In this document: positions 43,801 through 52,306 of the stretch, piece after piece
Layout: each line of letters opens with the position of its first letter
Position numbering within the stretch: the stretch's first letter is position 1
Source of the DNA: Coprococcus_C sp934318045
GTDB lineage: Bacteria > Bacillota > Clostridia > Lachnospirales > Lachnospiraceae
Reading direction: 5' to 3'
Length of the DNA: 64,000 nt
Assembly (NCBI GenBank): GCA_934318045.1
Contig: CAKREY010000005.1
Coordinates: 59,543 to 123,542 of the forward strand
Position numbers and translations under genes: made by a program
Notes under the pieces: model-generated
What the model was told of the DNA's origin: nothing
Seen by the model: the letters and a program-made list of their open reading frames with translations, nothing else
Database searches by the model: none

Positions 43801-46009
43801 TGTTTTTACCTTCTGCCGGAACTGAATACTTAAACACCTGGCCAGACCATCCGGCACTGTTCTTCATATCATCTTTATACGTAACAAGTTTATTATCTTC
43901 CGTTATTTTATTTGTGCCAACTTTCAACTCTGGAACTGCGGTATAATCAATTGTTCGTGTCACGGTATTATCTTTTACAATAATTCCGACAGACTGCTTT
44001 ATACTTCCATCCTCAGAAGATGCTGTAATAACAACACTACCTGCCATAGATGCTACAACTTTTCCTGTATCATCAACATCTGCAATATTGGAGTCGCTGC
44101 TTGTCCAGATTATTTTCGTATTAGAAGCATTGCTTGGCATTACATCCACTGATAATTGCGCTGTATCACCAATATTCATCATTTCAGGTGCATCTTTGAT
44201 TGCAATAGATTCCAAAGGAACCTCTGAAACAATGACTTTACATGTTGCAGTACCAGACGGAATCGTATTTAATACAACATTTGTCTCTCCAACTCCTTCT
44301 GCCGTTACAACACCATTGACATCAACCGTAGCAACCCCAGCAGTTCCACCCGTCCATATATATGTTATATCTTCCGATGAATCTGTTATTGCCTGCAGCT
44401 TATATGTTTCTCCCACTTTCAAATATAATTCCGATGGAGAAATACTAACATTCAATGGCTTGATTTCTTCTACCTGTTTTTCTTTTACCTGAAATTTCTG
44501 TTCTGATAAAACTTTTTCATTACCGGTTACATCTGTTGCAGATAATTTATAGGTATATGTACCGGATGACAGTTTGTTAAAACATAATGTATTTGCAATT
44601 ACACCACTCGATAAATTATAACTTTTTGTATTCGGGGTATTTACAACTGCTTCGGATGCAGCGCTTACTCCATCTTCTTTATAAATTCTGGCAGTAATAG
44701 TTTTCAAGTTATAATTTGATGATACAACTCCCTGCAAGCTAACATTTTCACCCTGATAAAAATCTGAAATGGTCGAAGCATTGTCAATTTTTAGGTTAGA
44801 CGCTGCAACTACACATTCTATTGGATTTGCAGTATTTACTTTTTTACCAGTTTTATCCCATACATGAGCATGAATCTTATATGTGGCAGTATGGTAATCC
44901 CATAATTTGTTATCAATTTTAAATGTATAATGATTACCACTTACCGAACTTGGTGTATCAATCCACTTATATGTACTTCCGCCCCAATCAGCCGGCCATG
45001 CAGAGCATTTGACATCTTTAATGCCCGCAGTAGCATTTGCATCAAATTCAAACGTAATTACACCATCATTGACCGCGGTAACTTTTGCGTTTGAAATCGT
45101 GATTTTGGAATCGTTTGGATCTACTACTGTAAACTGCTTATTAATCATATTTTTTCCGGCAGCTTTTGTATCTGATGCCCACACTTTATAATAGTATGTA
45201 CCAGCCGGTAATAAATTGAATTTTAACGCTGTATCGATTGCACCTCCACCTAAACTATAAGAGGTAGAATTTGGAGTAACATATTTTTCATACATCACCG
45301 TTGTTCCATCTGGCTTTAAAATCTTACCAGTCACATTCGTAATTGTATAATTGGATGAAATTGTACCCTTGCAATCAAAGTAACTGCCCTTATTGATTGT
45401 ACTTGGCAGAGATGCTCCACTTATGGAAAGGGTGGATGGCGCACTAGCTGATGAATTATATGCAGGATGTACATATATGGCAGTCTCTTTCATTGCATTT
45501 TCATAAACACCTACTTTTCTTGTACATACATGCCATGCAATATCTTTTCCTTTTGAAGAACAATAACTAACATTACCATGTATGGTTCCTTTTTTATTAT
45601 CTGAAACTATACTCACATGTCTCCATGATCCAGAAGAATTCCTATAAAAACATATATCCCCAGCTACAGGTGTTTTAGTTACTGTTCCACCTGCATTAAT
45701 CATTTTACTATACATATCATATACGCCGCCCGTATAGGGGATTATTGATGATGGTATTTTTGCTAATTTTGCACAATTATATACGAAATCAGCACACCAT
45801 GACTCAGTAAATCCCAATGATGATTGTGTTTTTTCAAGTTGGGCTTTTGCAACAACAACAAGATCATTAGCTTTATTTCCTGTTAAAGTAAAATTTTTAT
45901 TAAAATTTGATGTCTTATTTTGTGTTGCATGGATTGTTAAATTGGGAATATTTATTAACAATACACAAACCAATAACAAACTTATTATTTTCTTCCACGC
46001 TTTTCTCAT
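40856..46009 (-). CDS. Giant secreted CHAP-domain protein with Ig-like, Cys-rich and ChW repeats
   Basis: 1717 residues. Signal peptide (about 1-28, cut after IHA). CHAP/NlpC-like amidase domain (about 45-165): catalytic Cys72 in ESWCADFVYNCA, His131 in WRHVSIVSD, Asn146 in HGNVSY. Three beta-sandwich modules with YYYKVWASD/YTYKLSATD-type ends (about 190-500), two Big_2-type Ig domains (about 510-680; VSISPSELYLKVGETYKL, IKDAPEMMNIGDTAQLSV), several beta domains, two Cys-rich repeats (about 1180-1350; CTEDGYSGDTFC, CTEAGYTGDTYC), and six ChW repeats (about 1369-1717). It probably cleaves peptidoglycan peptides while held at the surface. Strong GGGAGG ribosome site. Confidence 0.88.
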   Translation of the reverse strand: MRKAWKKIISLLLVCVLLINIPNLTIHATQNKTSNFNKNFTLTGNKANDLVVVAKAQLEKTQSSLGFTESWCADFVYNCAKLAKIPSSIIPYTGGVYDMYSKMINAGGTVTKTPVAGDICFYRNSSGSWRHVSIVSDNKKGTIHGNVSYCSSKGKDIAWHVCTRKVGVYENAMKETAIYVHPAYNSSASAPSTLSISGASLPSTINKGSYFDCKGTISSNYTITNVTGKILKPDGTTVMYEKYVTPNSTSYSLGGGAIDTALKFNLLPAGTYYYKVWASDTKAAGKNMINKQFTVVDPNDSKITISNAKVTAVNDGVITFEFDANATAGIKDVKCSAWPADWGGSTYKWIDTPSSVSGNHYTFKIDNKLWDYHTATYKIHAHVWDKTGKKVNTANPIECVVAASNLKIDNASTISDFYQGENVSLQGVVSSNYNLKTITARIYKEDGVSAASEAVVNTPNTKSYNLSSGVIANTLCFNKLSSGTYTYKLSATDVTGNEKVLSEQKFQVKEKQVEEIKPLNVSISPSELYLKVGETYKLQAITDSSEDITYIWTGGTAGVATVDVNGVVTAEGVGETNVVLNTIPSGTATCKVIVSEVPLESIAIKDAPEMMNIGDTAQLSVDVMPSNASNTKIIWTSSDSNIADVDDTGKVVASMAGSVVITASSEDGSIKQSVGIIVKDNTVTRTIDYTAVPELKVGTNKITEDNKLVTYKDDMKNSAGWSGQVFKYSVPAEGKNTVKVTCKSDDTYSMDIYEYASDKTMRYQNSMYTSDGVFTYSFFDQGKEYYLVFNGHDSNYSMYTKAKDMQDVTIEILDDVPNMINLLDNAEVILPNKSYTVATSDLQTMFVSDWQGVRQSKLYKIDLPADYEISIDAIGAGQYTLDCYTHIDNYMEQDGLNDGIDGKYVLRNYNGVTTTYYIVVLEGNITLKVGSLQQQEIAENILTADITELKPGVDTVINESMQKNLSYDYYGQEKKLRGVWMKFTVPKGGTSLVENMYNGSKEEVKLLGTLLRYHPDTDEFESFGDNVMFYSFRNQKEMINTFPEGEYYICLSGNSEDFPVTIYTTSLRGIDEIKDQALTITEEDIKNGIKNFSCLKDMYGYYTSYDHDRWGSYGQLLKVSIPENSSYSFVANNNLHIYVYEDDCKTTVSYGPNITNTSNTRKDYYIWVSSYSYDSDLSLRIDSAEACTHENTEVQNEIYNTCTEDGYSGDTFCKDCGILIQRGTVVNKTGHESSDWIIDVDASEEETGFKHKECLNCGEILESKEIPKTGEDTCSHESTEVRGAKEASCTEAGYTGDTYCVDCDAKLATGEVIAKKDHTSSDWIVDKAATVEAEGSRHKECTVCKTVLEKEAIAKLPKPDPTPQPEVTPDVTVRYTTHVQSIGWQGDENDANKWFVNGSMAGTSGRAKRLEGIKIRVSGNSNLGIQYTTHCQTYGWLPWSSNGEMNGTQGEAKRLEAIKIRLTGKDKDKYDVYYRVHAQSYGWLGWAKNGACAGTAGQGKRLEGIQILVVKKGAPAPGLSYADVNLTDRTNQDRPYATSISGDVVIPGYSDDTNIMYKTHVQTYGWQGWKLNGAVSGTFGEAKRLEGINIRLTNQQYSGSVVYTTHVQTYGWQGNENNPNTWKRDGQMSGTSGEAKRLEAIRIALTGEMAEHYDIYYRVHAQSFGWLNWAKNGEPSGTAGLAKRLEGIQIVLVPKGSGAPANTYNNVTAARSESFIK
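40929..41905. repeat. Long direct repeat, ChW region copy 2
   Basis: Partner of 39003-39979. It lies in the 3' end of the giant CHAP gene. The identical core is 41178-41698. Few differences lie at either end, mostly silent or conservative. Confidence 0.93.
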
Positions 46010-46077
46010 TTTTCCTTCCTCCCTATTGCATTTTTATTTATATGAACGGAATGCATTTTTTACATTCCGATAATTTT

Positions 46078-47451
46078 TCAATTTTCAATATACTCCCCGG
46101 AAAATTTAACATACGCGTCACTATACAAATCTTGTATATTTGCCAGTTCGACTTGCGCAATTTCCTCTGTTTCATAAACACCATAAGTAACAACATAATA
46201 TGGCTCTGAATTCAAATTACTCCACAAGTTTGACTGCGTAACACAGCCAGCAAATCCCTGCTCGGATAACTGATTTGCAAAATTATATGCATCTTCTTCA
46301 TTATCAGAAGCATACAGCCAGACTCCATAAAAACCATTTCTGTTGAAAATTCCATCTACGACGGATTCCGTATCATCTATCGTTTCTTCCATATCGGGTT
46401 CTAAATTACTTACAGGTGTTCCATTAAGGTATTTGTCATACTTACCAGATACGTTATATGCATCATATTTATACAATTCACTGTAATTGGATGTTGAATC
46501 TGTATCCTTAGAATAGTATAAATAGATACAATCTTCGTCTCGATTAAGCGGAATCTTAATCGTAATAAAATAAGTTCTGTCACACAAATTGTCCCATGCA
46601 TCCCAGTACTGATAATAAATTTCCGCATCCTGACATAAATATTTATTTTCTTCATCGATTGTCCATGTATCAGTTCCAGAAATTCCGCCAGCTTCAATGT
46701 TTGTAGTTATGGATTCCGATGGCAGATAGCTCAACGCAATCCATTTTAATGTGATATCACTCACTGATAGAATTCCAACCGCCCAGTTTTCGTAATCCTC
46801 ACTTGCCCACGTTCCTAAAATTGCATCTTCTTTCAGGGTATACTGTGCTGGCGTGTTATAAGAAACATTTGTATCACATTCATATTCTATATTATCTGTT
46901 GTATGTGCATTATCCTGTCTCGTGATCATTCCTGTTGCATCAGCAACATTTGTTTCAAGCGCATAAGAATATTCCATCTGATATGTATATGTAAATGCAT
47001 ATGTATTATCAGTATATGAAGTCTTGTCAACAAGTTCATTTTCAATAAAGCAATTTAAATGCAGCAGATCATATACAGGAGGTAACTGGTTTATGACAAT
47101 CTCTTCTTTTCCATATTCCGTAAACCCAACAACTTCCCAGCCACTAACATCATATTTCTGGCATTCCAAATTGCAGTATAAAACACGATCCATATACTTG
47201 CCGCCTAGAGAAACCTTTGCTTTTACAGTGCAGGAATCTCCATTTGACTGTACATTTTCGATTTCGAGATCTTTGACATACGAAGTATCATAATCAATCG
47301 TCATATTGCTGGTGAAAAGGCTGTAATTCAGCAAGCCCTCTGGCATTGTATTTTCCAATTCTTCTATGCTTGGCGTGTCAGTCTGTTTTCCACACGCAGA
47401 TGCACTGAACATCAATACACCCAGACATAAGATTAAAAGTAATTTTTGCAT
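46078..47451 (-). CDS. Lipoprotein with C-terminal SPOR-like domain
   Basis: 457 residues. Lipobox SASAC near residue 20. The N-terminal and middle parts resemble the next upstream gene (PSIEELENTMPEGLLNYSLF; LGTWASED). The last ~80 residues (GFYGVWLYASDNEEDAYNFANQLSEQGF...PYYVVTYGVYETEEIAQVELANI) read as a SPOR domain, which usually binds denuded peptidoglycan glycan strands. This suits a partner of the CHAP protein encoded just downstream. A small dyad (CGGAATG/CATTCCG, about 46046-46068) follows the stop. Confidence 0.78.
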   Translation of the reverse strand: MQKLLLILCLGVLMFSASACGKQTDTPSIEELENTMPEGLLNYSLFTSNMTIDYDTSYVKDLEIENVQSNGDSCTVKAKVSLGGKYMDRVLYCNLECQKYDVSGWEVVGFTEYGKEEIVINQLPPVYDLLHLNCFIENELVDKTSYTDNTYAFTYTYQMEYSYALETNVADATGMITRQDNAHTTDNIEYECDTNVSYNTPAQYTLKEDAILGTWASEDYENWAVGILSVSDITLKWIALSYLPSESITTNIEAGGISGTDTWTIDEENKYLCQDAEIYYQYWDAWDNLCDRTYFITIKIPLNRDEDCIYLYYSKDTDSTSNYSELYKYDAYNVSGKYDKYLNGTPVSNLEPDMEETIDDTESVVDGIFNRNGFYGVWLYASDNEEDAYNFANQLSEQGFAGCVTQSNLWSNLNSEPYYVVTYGVYETEEIAQVELANIQDLYSDAYVKFSGEYIEN

Positions 47452-47462
47452 TTTTCTCCCCT

Positions 47463-48464
47463 TTAGTTTATTTTTTCAAATCTTCGGAATGCCCAGTCTG
47501 TATAGCTGCCTGATCCTAAATTATATATGGATACACCTGCATCTTTCCAGTCGTTCACTAAGCTTTCAATCGCTGTAAAGGATACATAAAAACGGTATGG
47601 CTTTTCCCCATTTTTTCTTGATACTTCGAAAGAAAAACTCATATAGGTACCATCAAAGTTATACGTACTCGTTCCACTTGCTTCGATTTTATCATTTGCT
47701 GAAAGTTGATCATCATTGTGATTGGTGATTGACCATGAGATTGTCTGTGCATCTGCATCAACATCCAGAATTGTAAATTCACAATCATCCATCAATATTG
47801 TTTCAGAGCCTGTCATATTCCATGTACCAATCAAAGCGTCAAAGTTATACTGCATCTCTTCATTGTCTGCATAAATCTGCCATTCATATTTCTGACGATC
47901 TCCATATTTCATCAGGCTTCCTTCTATACGCATAGTTCCTTCACATGTAAAAAATTGGCTTTCATCTTTTATGTTTGACACATAGACAAAGCTATTATCT
48001 GCATAGGTGCTTTGATCCTCATATTGTGTGACACCACTCAGACCTTCCACTTCCTGAATCTCATTTAACCCCGGTCCGGTTTTTATATAATTGATTTCTT
48101 CATCTGCATATGTTTCATAATCCCGAACCCACCAGGCGCTTCCTTCACCATCGGTTCTTTCGCAGTGCAGAATATAATAATCTGTCCGGCACATATTCCC
48201 ATCTTCTAACTGGATCTTACAATATGCATCATAACCAAGCTCTGTTTGAATTCCTTTTTCCATCTCTACACTTGTCGGCTCTGATGTATATGTAACATCT
48301 TCCAACGTATAAGTCGTAATCTCCATTGGCAGAATCGACGCCAGTTCCCGTTTCGAGGGGACATTCCCTGTCTGATTACTGCATCCTGTCACACAGGCAA
48401 GAGCAATCATCAAAATAATGCCTGTTACTATACATCTCCCTGTTCCCTTTCTTAGCTTCTTCAT
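47463..48464 (-). CDS. Lipoprotein of unknown function, paralogue of the SPOR lipoprotein
   Basis: 333 residues. Signal peptide with lipobox VTGC near residue 28. PSKRELASILPMEITTYTLEDVTYTS and DALIGTWNMTGS align with the neighbouring lipoprotein, so both come from one duplication, but this copy lacks the SPOR end. The later part is beta-rich and lipocalin-like in style (SYNFDGTYMSFSFEVSRKNG). AAAGGAG ribosome site; 12 bases after the LytTR gene. Confidence 0.72.
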   Translation of the reverse strand: MKKLRKGTGRCIVTGIILMIALACVTGCSNQTGNVPSKRELASILPMEITTYTLEDVTYTSEPTSVEMEKGIQTELGYDAYCKIQLEDGNMCRTDYYILHCERTDGEGSAWWVRDYETYADEEINYIKTGPGLNEIQEVEGLSGVTQYEDQSTYADNSFVYVSNIKDESQFFTCEGTMRIEGSLMKYGDRQKYEWQIYADNEEMQYNFDALIGTWNMTGSETILMDDCEFTILDVDADAQTISWSITNHNDDQLSANDKIEASGTSTYNFDGTYMSFSFEVSRKNGEKPYRFYVSFTAIESLVNDWKDAGVSIYNLGSGSYTDWAFRRFEKIN

Positions 48465-48476
48465 CTCCGCTCTCCT

Positions 48477-48803
48477 TTAAATTTTTATAAGTGTATCTTT
48501 ATACGTTCTCCCAATGCTGATTTTTCTATCATCTTTCATAACCAGATAATTACTATGTATCGACACAACATAATCCATATTAACAATATATCCGGTATGA
48601 CAACGTACAAAGTTCTTCGGCAATCGTTCCATCAAAGATTTCAAGGTATCATAAAACTCGTACTTTGCATTTTGAGTGACGATACAAATCTTCCGTGCTT
48701 CGCGTTCAAAATATAATATTTCACTCATATTGATTAAGATTTTTTGTTTTTCACATATAACTTCAATAAATGTTTTTATCTTGTTCGTACTTTTTGTCAT
48801 CAT
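48477..48803 (-). CDS. Stand-alone LytTR DNA-binding regulator
   Basis: 108 residues, a single LytTR domain: ILINMSEILYFEREARKICIVTQN, FYDTLKSLMERLPKNFVRCHTGYIVNMDYV and ISIGRTYKD. No receiver domain and no membrane segment, so the signal input is not visible. GGGGGAG precedes tandem ATGs. It heads the run of lipoproteins and ChW proteins. Two direct repeats 21 bp apart upstream suggest self-control. Confidence 0.9.
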   Translation of the reverse strand: MMTKSTNKIKTFIEVICEKQKILINMSEILYFEREARKICIVTQNAKYEFYDTLKSLMERLPKNFVRCHTGYIVNMDYVVSIHSNYLVMKDDRKISIGRTYKDTLIKI

Positions 48804-48837
48804 CCCTATGTACTCCCCCGTAAGTCTGAATATATGT

Positions 48838-48909
48838 ATTATATTTCTCTATCCATATAAAAATCTATGCACCTTGTCTAAACTGCTTCTGACCTTGCAT
48901 AAACAACTT
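48838..48909 (-). promoter_or_regulatory. Candidate LytTR binding site and promoter
   Basis: Minus strand: two 18-base direct repeats (48909-48892 and 48888-48871) with 14 identical positions and a 21-base period. Core GTTTAT and GTTTAG; the second contains GCAGTTTAG, near the known LytTR consensus. TATAAT stands at 48843-48838, about 27 bases downstream. The rest of the 48804-49155 gap is AT-rich with the divergent promoter at 49095. Confidence 0.65.
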
Positions 48910-49094
48910 TCGCTCCTTTTCTATCCTCCTTTTTCGCCCCTCAATTCCTGTATTTTTATATGGCTCGACCATAGCAGACTTCAACTACATTTTACAAGAT
49001 TTTCATCGCACATATTTTTTCTGTGCTTATCAAATATATAGATTTTCAGCCAACTTACACTTTTATTGAACCATCTGTTAAGATGCGGGATTAT

Positions 49095-49123
49095 TTGACA
49101 TTTATAATTAAATCTATAATAAT
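49095..49123 (+). promoter_or_regulatory. Candidate promoter of the large membrane protein gene
   Basis: TTGACA at 49095-49100, 17-base spacer, AATAAT at 49118-49123. Confidence 0.55.
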
Positions 49124-49155
49124 AGACAAAGAAAATGGTTTTAAGGAGATATGGC

Positions 49156-51102
49156 ATGCTGACACTGAGAAATATTTATATAGAACTTGGTGAGATTTTT
49201 GGATTTTCATACGAGAAAAACCAGAATGGTTCTTATCGTGTAAATACAGTAATTCAATATCTTGTCTATCCGGATCTGTATCTGGGGCAAAAATACAGTG
49301 AAAATGATATATGTTATTTTCTGGCTCATCCTGATTTTTCCTATCAGGCATATCCCAATATCCGTAATTCCTTTTCTGAACTTATGAACCCGAAGGACAC
49401 CAATCGTCTTCCGGTTTTACTTTTCTGCGATTCGATTGATATTAAGCAGATGTATCTCTACTACGACAGACTTATCTCAGATCTGAAAGATCAGAAATAT
49501 GAGAATTATGCCAGACTTCATGCGATGTTGAATACAATCTTGAATAAAGATGCGACGTTTCATGCCAGATTGAAGCTCACATGCAGCAAGGAATACGAAT
49601 TTTTAACGTGGATTATTCTATTTGCTATGTTCAATGATGAACTGGCTAACAACAAATACGAAAAACACCTGCAATCTCTGAACGAAGAACTGGCAGATCT
49701 TTCTATTGCAGAGTCAGGAGAACGCCATAAACTAAGTACATATCTGATAACGCGAAAAGAAAAATTAGATCAGAAGAAAAAATTCCTGTATGTGTTATGT
49801 ACCTTACAGATTTTTTTCTCTTTCCTGCCTTTTATATTGCCAAATATCTATAATTACAATTCGATTGTAGCAAGCAGCGCGTTCTCGCTCACTCTGCTTT
49901 TGCTGACAATCATCACGCAGTTACTGCGCTTATATCAGTCCAAATCTGAGCACGCTTACTCCGATTTACAGACCTACCATGATTATATGTCTGAGATCCC
50001 GGATAATGATATTGAAGAACGATTGAAAAATGGAGAACAGGGGATTCTGATAGAACCTCTGCGAAATACATCACGAAACAATATGGGAAGAAATCATTTC
50101 CGGAGCTGGTTGAAAATCATACTGTACATACTTTTAACAGGAGCTTTGATCATCTCTCTTGCATTGAACAGCTTCCCGATTCTGCCTGCACTGATCTGCA
50201 TCATCATATGTCTGCTGATGTATGCGGATCGCTGTTATAATGATTACACTTCCCGTGTACTCTATGACAAAAAGACGCTTGCACCGGGAGAAAAGCCAAA
50301 GCATTGGCGCGGACTCGCCAAAATCTATTATTCGGAATACAAAAAGACCGGTTTTGATTTTAACGATGAATATTACACAATGGTTGTGCATGTCCACAGC
50401 GGTACCTGCTACCGCCATATGTTCCTGATGGCATATGACCGGCTGGAATATAACCTATACATCTATAATATATCGCTTGCTTATTTTACAGGGGTATTTT
50501 TACTGCTGGAAATCTTTACAGTGTTCCTTGGAGACACGATGATCCGCTATCTGCGTCTACCAAACGCTGCAACCTTCAACATTATTGTCTCCATGTACAT
50601 CCTGGGAGTTGGACTCTACACGCTCACAACACTGCTCACTTCTGCCACAAGTCACGAATATTTGTCCAAATGTGCTTATGCAAGCAAACATGCAGAGAAA
50701 AATCCGGAATGGGCTGAAAAGGTATTTTTAAATCTGCATGCAAGAGGTGTCATCCGAAATGTTGACTGGATGCGCGGCATCTTTACTTATAATATTGCAT
50801 GCTTTGAAAAAGGGAAAACGATTGAAGAGATATTTCCGGAATCCGACCATATGCTATATTATCACCGGCATATCACCTTTCGGTCTGTTGCAAAGATCAC
50901 GGTTGCACTTTCCTATATCACTGCCATGGCACTCTTTGTCTGGCAGCTTCAGCTATGGTATCTGGCACTGCCAATCACAGTTGCCAGCATCGTGATCTAC
51001 CTGTATTTGTATCATATCGGATTGAAAAAGATGCATCATCAGACAATCCTGAAGGAACTCAATCAGCTTTCCATGCAGGAAGCCGAAGCAAAAGATAAAT
51101 AA
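49156..51102 (+). CDS. Large multi-pass membrane protein of unknown function
   Basis: 648 residues from the ATG at 49156, with AAGGAG 7 bases upstream; an ATG at 49135 lies before that site. About 215 soluble N-terminal residues are followed by two helices (about 220-265), a soluble stretch, two helices (about 330-370), a soluble domain with YYSEYKKTGFDFNDEYYTMVVHVHSGTCYRH, then about four more helices. The topology is of paired membrane blocks split by cytosolic domains. No family recognised. Its 3' end overlaps the convergent MFS gene by 44 bases. Confidence 0.75.
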   Translation: MLTLRNIYIELGEIFGFSYEKNQNGSYRVNTVIQYLVYPDLYLGQKYSENDICYFLAHPDFSYQAYPNIRNSFSELMNPKDTNRLPVLLFCDSIDIKQMYLYYDRLISDLKDQKYENYARLHAMLNTILNKDATFHARLKLTCSKEYEFLTWIILFAMFNDELANNKYEKHLQSLNEELADLSIAESGERHKLSTYLITRKEKLDQKKKFLYVLCTLQIFFSFLPFILPNIYNYNSIVASSAFSLTLLLLTIITQLLRLYQSKSEHAYSDLQTYHDYMSEIPDNDIEERLKNGEQGILIEPLRNTSRNNMGRNHFRSWLKIILYILLTGALIISLALNSFPILPALICIIICLLMYADRCYNDYTSRVLYDKKTLAPGEKPKHWRGLAKIYYSEYKKTGFDFNDEYYTMVVHVHSGTCYRHMFLMAYDRLEYNLYIYNISLAYFTGVFLLLEIFTVFLGDTMIRYLRLPNAATFNIIVSMYILGVGLYTLTTLLTSATSHEYLSKCAYASKHAEKNPEWAEKVFLNLHARGVIRNVDWMRGIFTYNIACFEKGKTIEEIFPESDHMLYYHRHITFRSVAKITVALSYITAMALFVWQLQLWYLALPITVASIVIYLYLYHIGLKKMHHQTILKELNQLSMQEAEAKDK

Positions 51103-52282
51103 ACGAGCCAACCAATACCGGAATTGCGACCAATAATTTCATGCGTCCCATTCCGGTATTTTTTACAAACACAGTACAAAGCAAAATTCCAATTGCATTT
51201 CCAGCACCATTCACATAGGTAGATAATGCCGAGATTTTCCCTACCTTCCCGGCTGGTGCTGCCTCCAGCATGCTGAGAATAAGCAGATTCGCCGCTGAGA
51301 AATAACTTCCAACCATAATTCCCCATGTGATTCCGGGCAGGAATCCATATGCTCCGCTATTTGCTGAGCATACAAACAATATCAATGCAATCATTGATAA
51401 TCCAATATTGGTCAATACCACGTTCTTTCGACTCCATCGATCTGCCAGATATCCACTTGCCACATTCACTAACAATGTCACGACCGGTTGCACAAGCAGG
51501 CTGTTTCGCACATTGTCCGGACTGCTATTTCCAAATGTCAGTAATGGTTCATTATAAAATGTGATACCGCTCGTTGCGATGCCTAAAATAAAAAGGCTGA
51601 TACATAAACTATGCAAAATCCGCCGGTCATCTATATGTGCTTCTGGTTTGTCTGACGGCTTCTGTTTTATTACTGTTTTATTACAGTTTTTTTCTTTTGC
51701 AAGACATATAGAGAAAAGGAAGGTGAGCACACCAATTGCTATACCAACAGCATACAGATTTCTCCATGTGTGTCCCTGTCTCTCAATCCATACATTACGC
51801 AAAAGCGGGATTCCCATTGCCGCGATTGCTGCTACACCGGCGGACATTCCACGCACGGTTGCTCTCCTGTGTTCCGGTATCTCCTTTGCAATAAAGATAT
51901 ACTGGATATCCATACTTGTTGAAAATATGACAAGACCATTTCCAATCAGAAAAGACACAAGAGTTGGGGCGGCAGCACATATTGCACACCCAGTCATCAA
52001 CACAGTTATATTAATCATAAATAATACTTTGATTCCAATTTTATCTATGGATATTCTTGCAAGCGGTGCTAACGCTGGAATCACATAGAAAGGCAGGGTT
52101 GCATATCCCATATAGGAAACTGCCTCCTGTAATTTCATATTTCGCCCGTCAATCAGGAAATCAGACAACAAAAAAGATTGCAGCTTATCGAAAAGTTCCG
52201 CACAGTAAGAATCGAAAAGCTGCATAATAAGAATAACGGCTATTAAATATACGATATATTGTTTGATATTTTTCACTTTCAT
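51059..52282 (-). CDS. MFS transporter
   Basis: 407 residues, about 12 membrane helices. The motif GYLADRWSRKNVV (residue ~285) is the MFS loop 8-9 motif, and the N-terminal half has ARISIDKIGIKV in the loop 2-3 place. Substrate unknown. It lies 24 bases after the 279-residue gene, so it could be the last gene of the ABC/CARDB cluster. The 3' end overlaps the convergent membrane protein gene. Confidence 0.85.
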   Translation of the reverse strand: MKVKNIKQYIVYLIAVILIMQLFDSYCAELFDKLQSFLLSDFLIDGRNMKLQEAVSYMGYATLPFYVIPALAPLARISIDKIGIKVLFMINITVLMTGCAICAAAPTLVSFLIGNGLVIFSTSMDIQYIFIAKEIPEHRRATVRGMSAGVAAIAAMGIPLLRNVWIERQGHTWRNLYAVGIAIGVLTFLFSICLAKEKNCNKTVIKQKPSDKPEAHIDDRRILHSLCISLFILGIATSGITFYNEPLLTFGNSSPDNVRNSLLVQPVVTLLVNVASGYLADRWSRKNVVLTNIGLSMIALILFVCSANSGAYGFLPGITWGIMVGSYFSAANLLILSMLEAAPAGKVGKISALSTYVNGAGNAIGILLCTVFVKNTGMGRMKLLVAIPVLVGSFIYLLLRLPAWKAD

Positions 52283-52306
52283 ATCTGAATTATATCTATA
52301 TTGGTA

